Source: Xiphophorus maculatus (Eukaryota > Chordata > Actinopteri > Cyprinodontiformes > Poeciliidae). Taken from it: a stretch of DNA of 64,000 bases. Location of the stretch: contig NC_036454.1 in the NCBI RefSeq assembly GCF_002775205.1, forward strand, positions 1,526,382 to 1,590,381. The letters run 5' to 3'. Numbering within the stretch: the stretch's first letter is position 1; each line of letters begins with the position of its first letter. Positions 63,640-64,000 of the stretch are shown one piece after another. The position numbers were made by a program, and so were the translations under genes. Under the pieces are notes generated by a model. That model had not been told where the DNA came from. It saw only the letters and a program-made list of their open reading frames with translations, and did no database searches.

Positions 63640-64000
63640 CTAGCCCGCTAACAGCAAAGCTAATTTTTCACTTGGTGCTTTAGCATTTTTGCTAGCTTTG
63701 AAAATGTTTACCATACTTACCAGAAATGAATTTTTCCAGATCAGAATTTTCAACGAAGACATCAGAATTCTTCTAGTAGTTAGACGTTTATATTCATGCT
63801 CTTAATTTGAAGTCAGTCTACGCGACAAGTCCATTTCTGCTCTTTTCTGTTTTTTAATTAAACTTTACAAATTACAAGTTTACAAAAAATAATAGAAAAA
63901 ACAAGCAAATGCCGAAGAATACAAACAAGTTGTTAATTAAACAAATACAGGCAAAAATTCACAGATATGAAAAGTATTGAGAGCTGGATCCTCCTCAACA
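63640..64000. repeat. Dispersed repeat containing an unoccupied element target site
   Basis: AGACGTTTATATTCATGCTC at 63783-63802 corresponds to the flanks of the retrovirus-like element joined at ATAT (63790-63793). Similarity extends on both sides to 50460-50640 and 59458-59640. Confidence 0.7.

Overview
The window looks like teleost fish nuclear DNA. It has vertebrate multi-exon genes with GT-AG introns and fish-typical mobile elements: Rex3-like RTE, BEL/Pao, Tc1, L1/Tx1-like, tRNA-derived SINE, hAT, CACTG-ended and ISL2EU-like copies. A cyprinodontiform or related percomorph is a guess from the Rex3 content and the very frequent GAACCAGAACC/GGTTCTGG motifs. All calls come from reading the sequence; no database was searched.

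Two host genes lie on the + strand. Positions 3056-11732 hold a complete eight-exon docking-protein gene, most like dok2: an N-terminal PH domain, a PTB domain, and a tyrosine-rich tail ending in a glutamate-rich stretch (625 aa predicted). The 5' part of grin1 (NMDA receptor GluN1) spans about 33.1-49.65 kb. It has a GC-rich first exon, three coding exons covering the start of the extracellular amino-terminal domain, and a last intron that runs past the window end. The grin1 start codon appears to be split across its first intron (A at 33581, TG at 36575-36576).

The rest is mobile DNA and simple repeats. Between the genes lie a 4.0 kb CACTG-ended element with a broken zinc-finger gene (13.2-17.3 kb), a full-length BEL/Pao retrotransposon with two 490 bp LTRs in which I see no difference and one uninterrupted 1986-codon ORF (18.4-26.1 kb), a 5'-truncated L1-like copy with a 15 bp target duplication (30.2-31.2 kb) and a Tc1-like transposon with one frameshift (31.5-32.7 kb). 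grin1 intron 2 contains a 6 kb nest: a TIR element with TAA duplications holding a SINE, a broken Rex3-like copy split by a 1.65 kb solo LTR, and a hAT-like fragment. A second Rex3-like copy with a 74 bp duplication sits just upstream of the next grin1 exon. The last grin1 intron carries a young antisense retrovirus-like element with a tRNA-Pro-type primer site and no recognisable genes. One of its LTRs was later hit by an ISL2EU-like element, and a related unoccupied site lies at 63.8 kb.

I found no bacterial-type system, CRISPR array or credible functional tRNA/rRNA gene. The points of most interest are the split grin1 start codon, the apparently intact BEL/Pao copy, the gene-less young retrovirus-like element, and the CACTG-ended element carrying a multi-exon zinc-finger gene.
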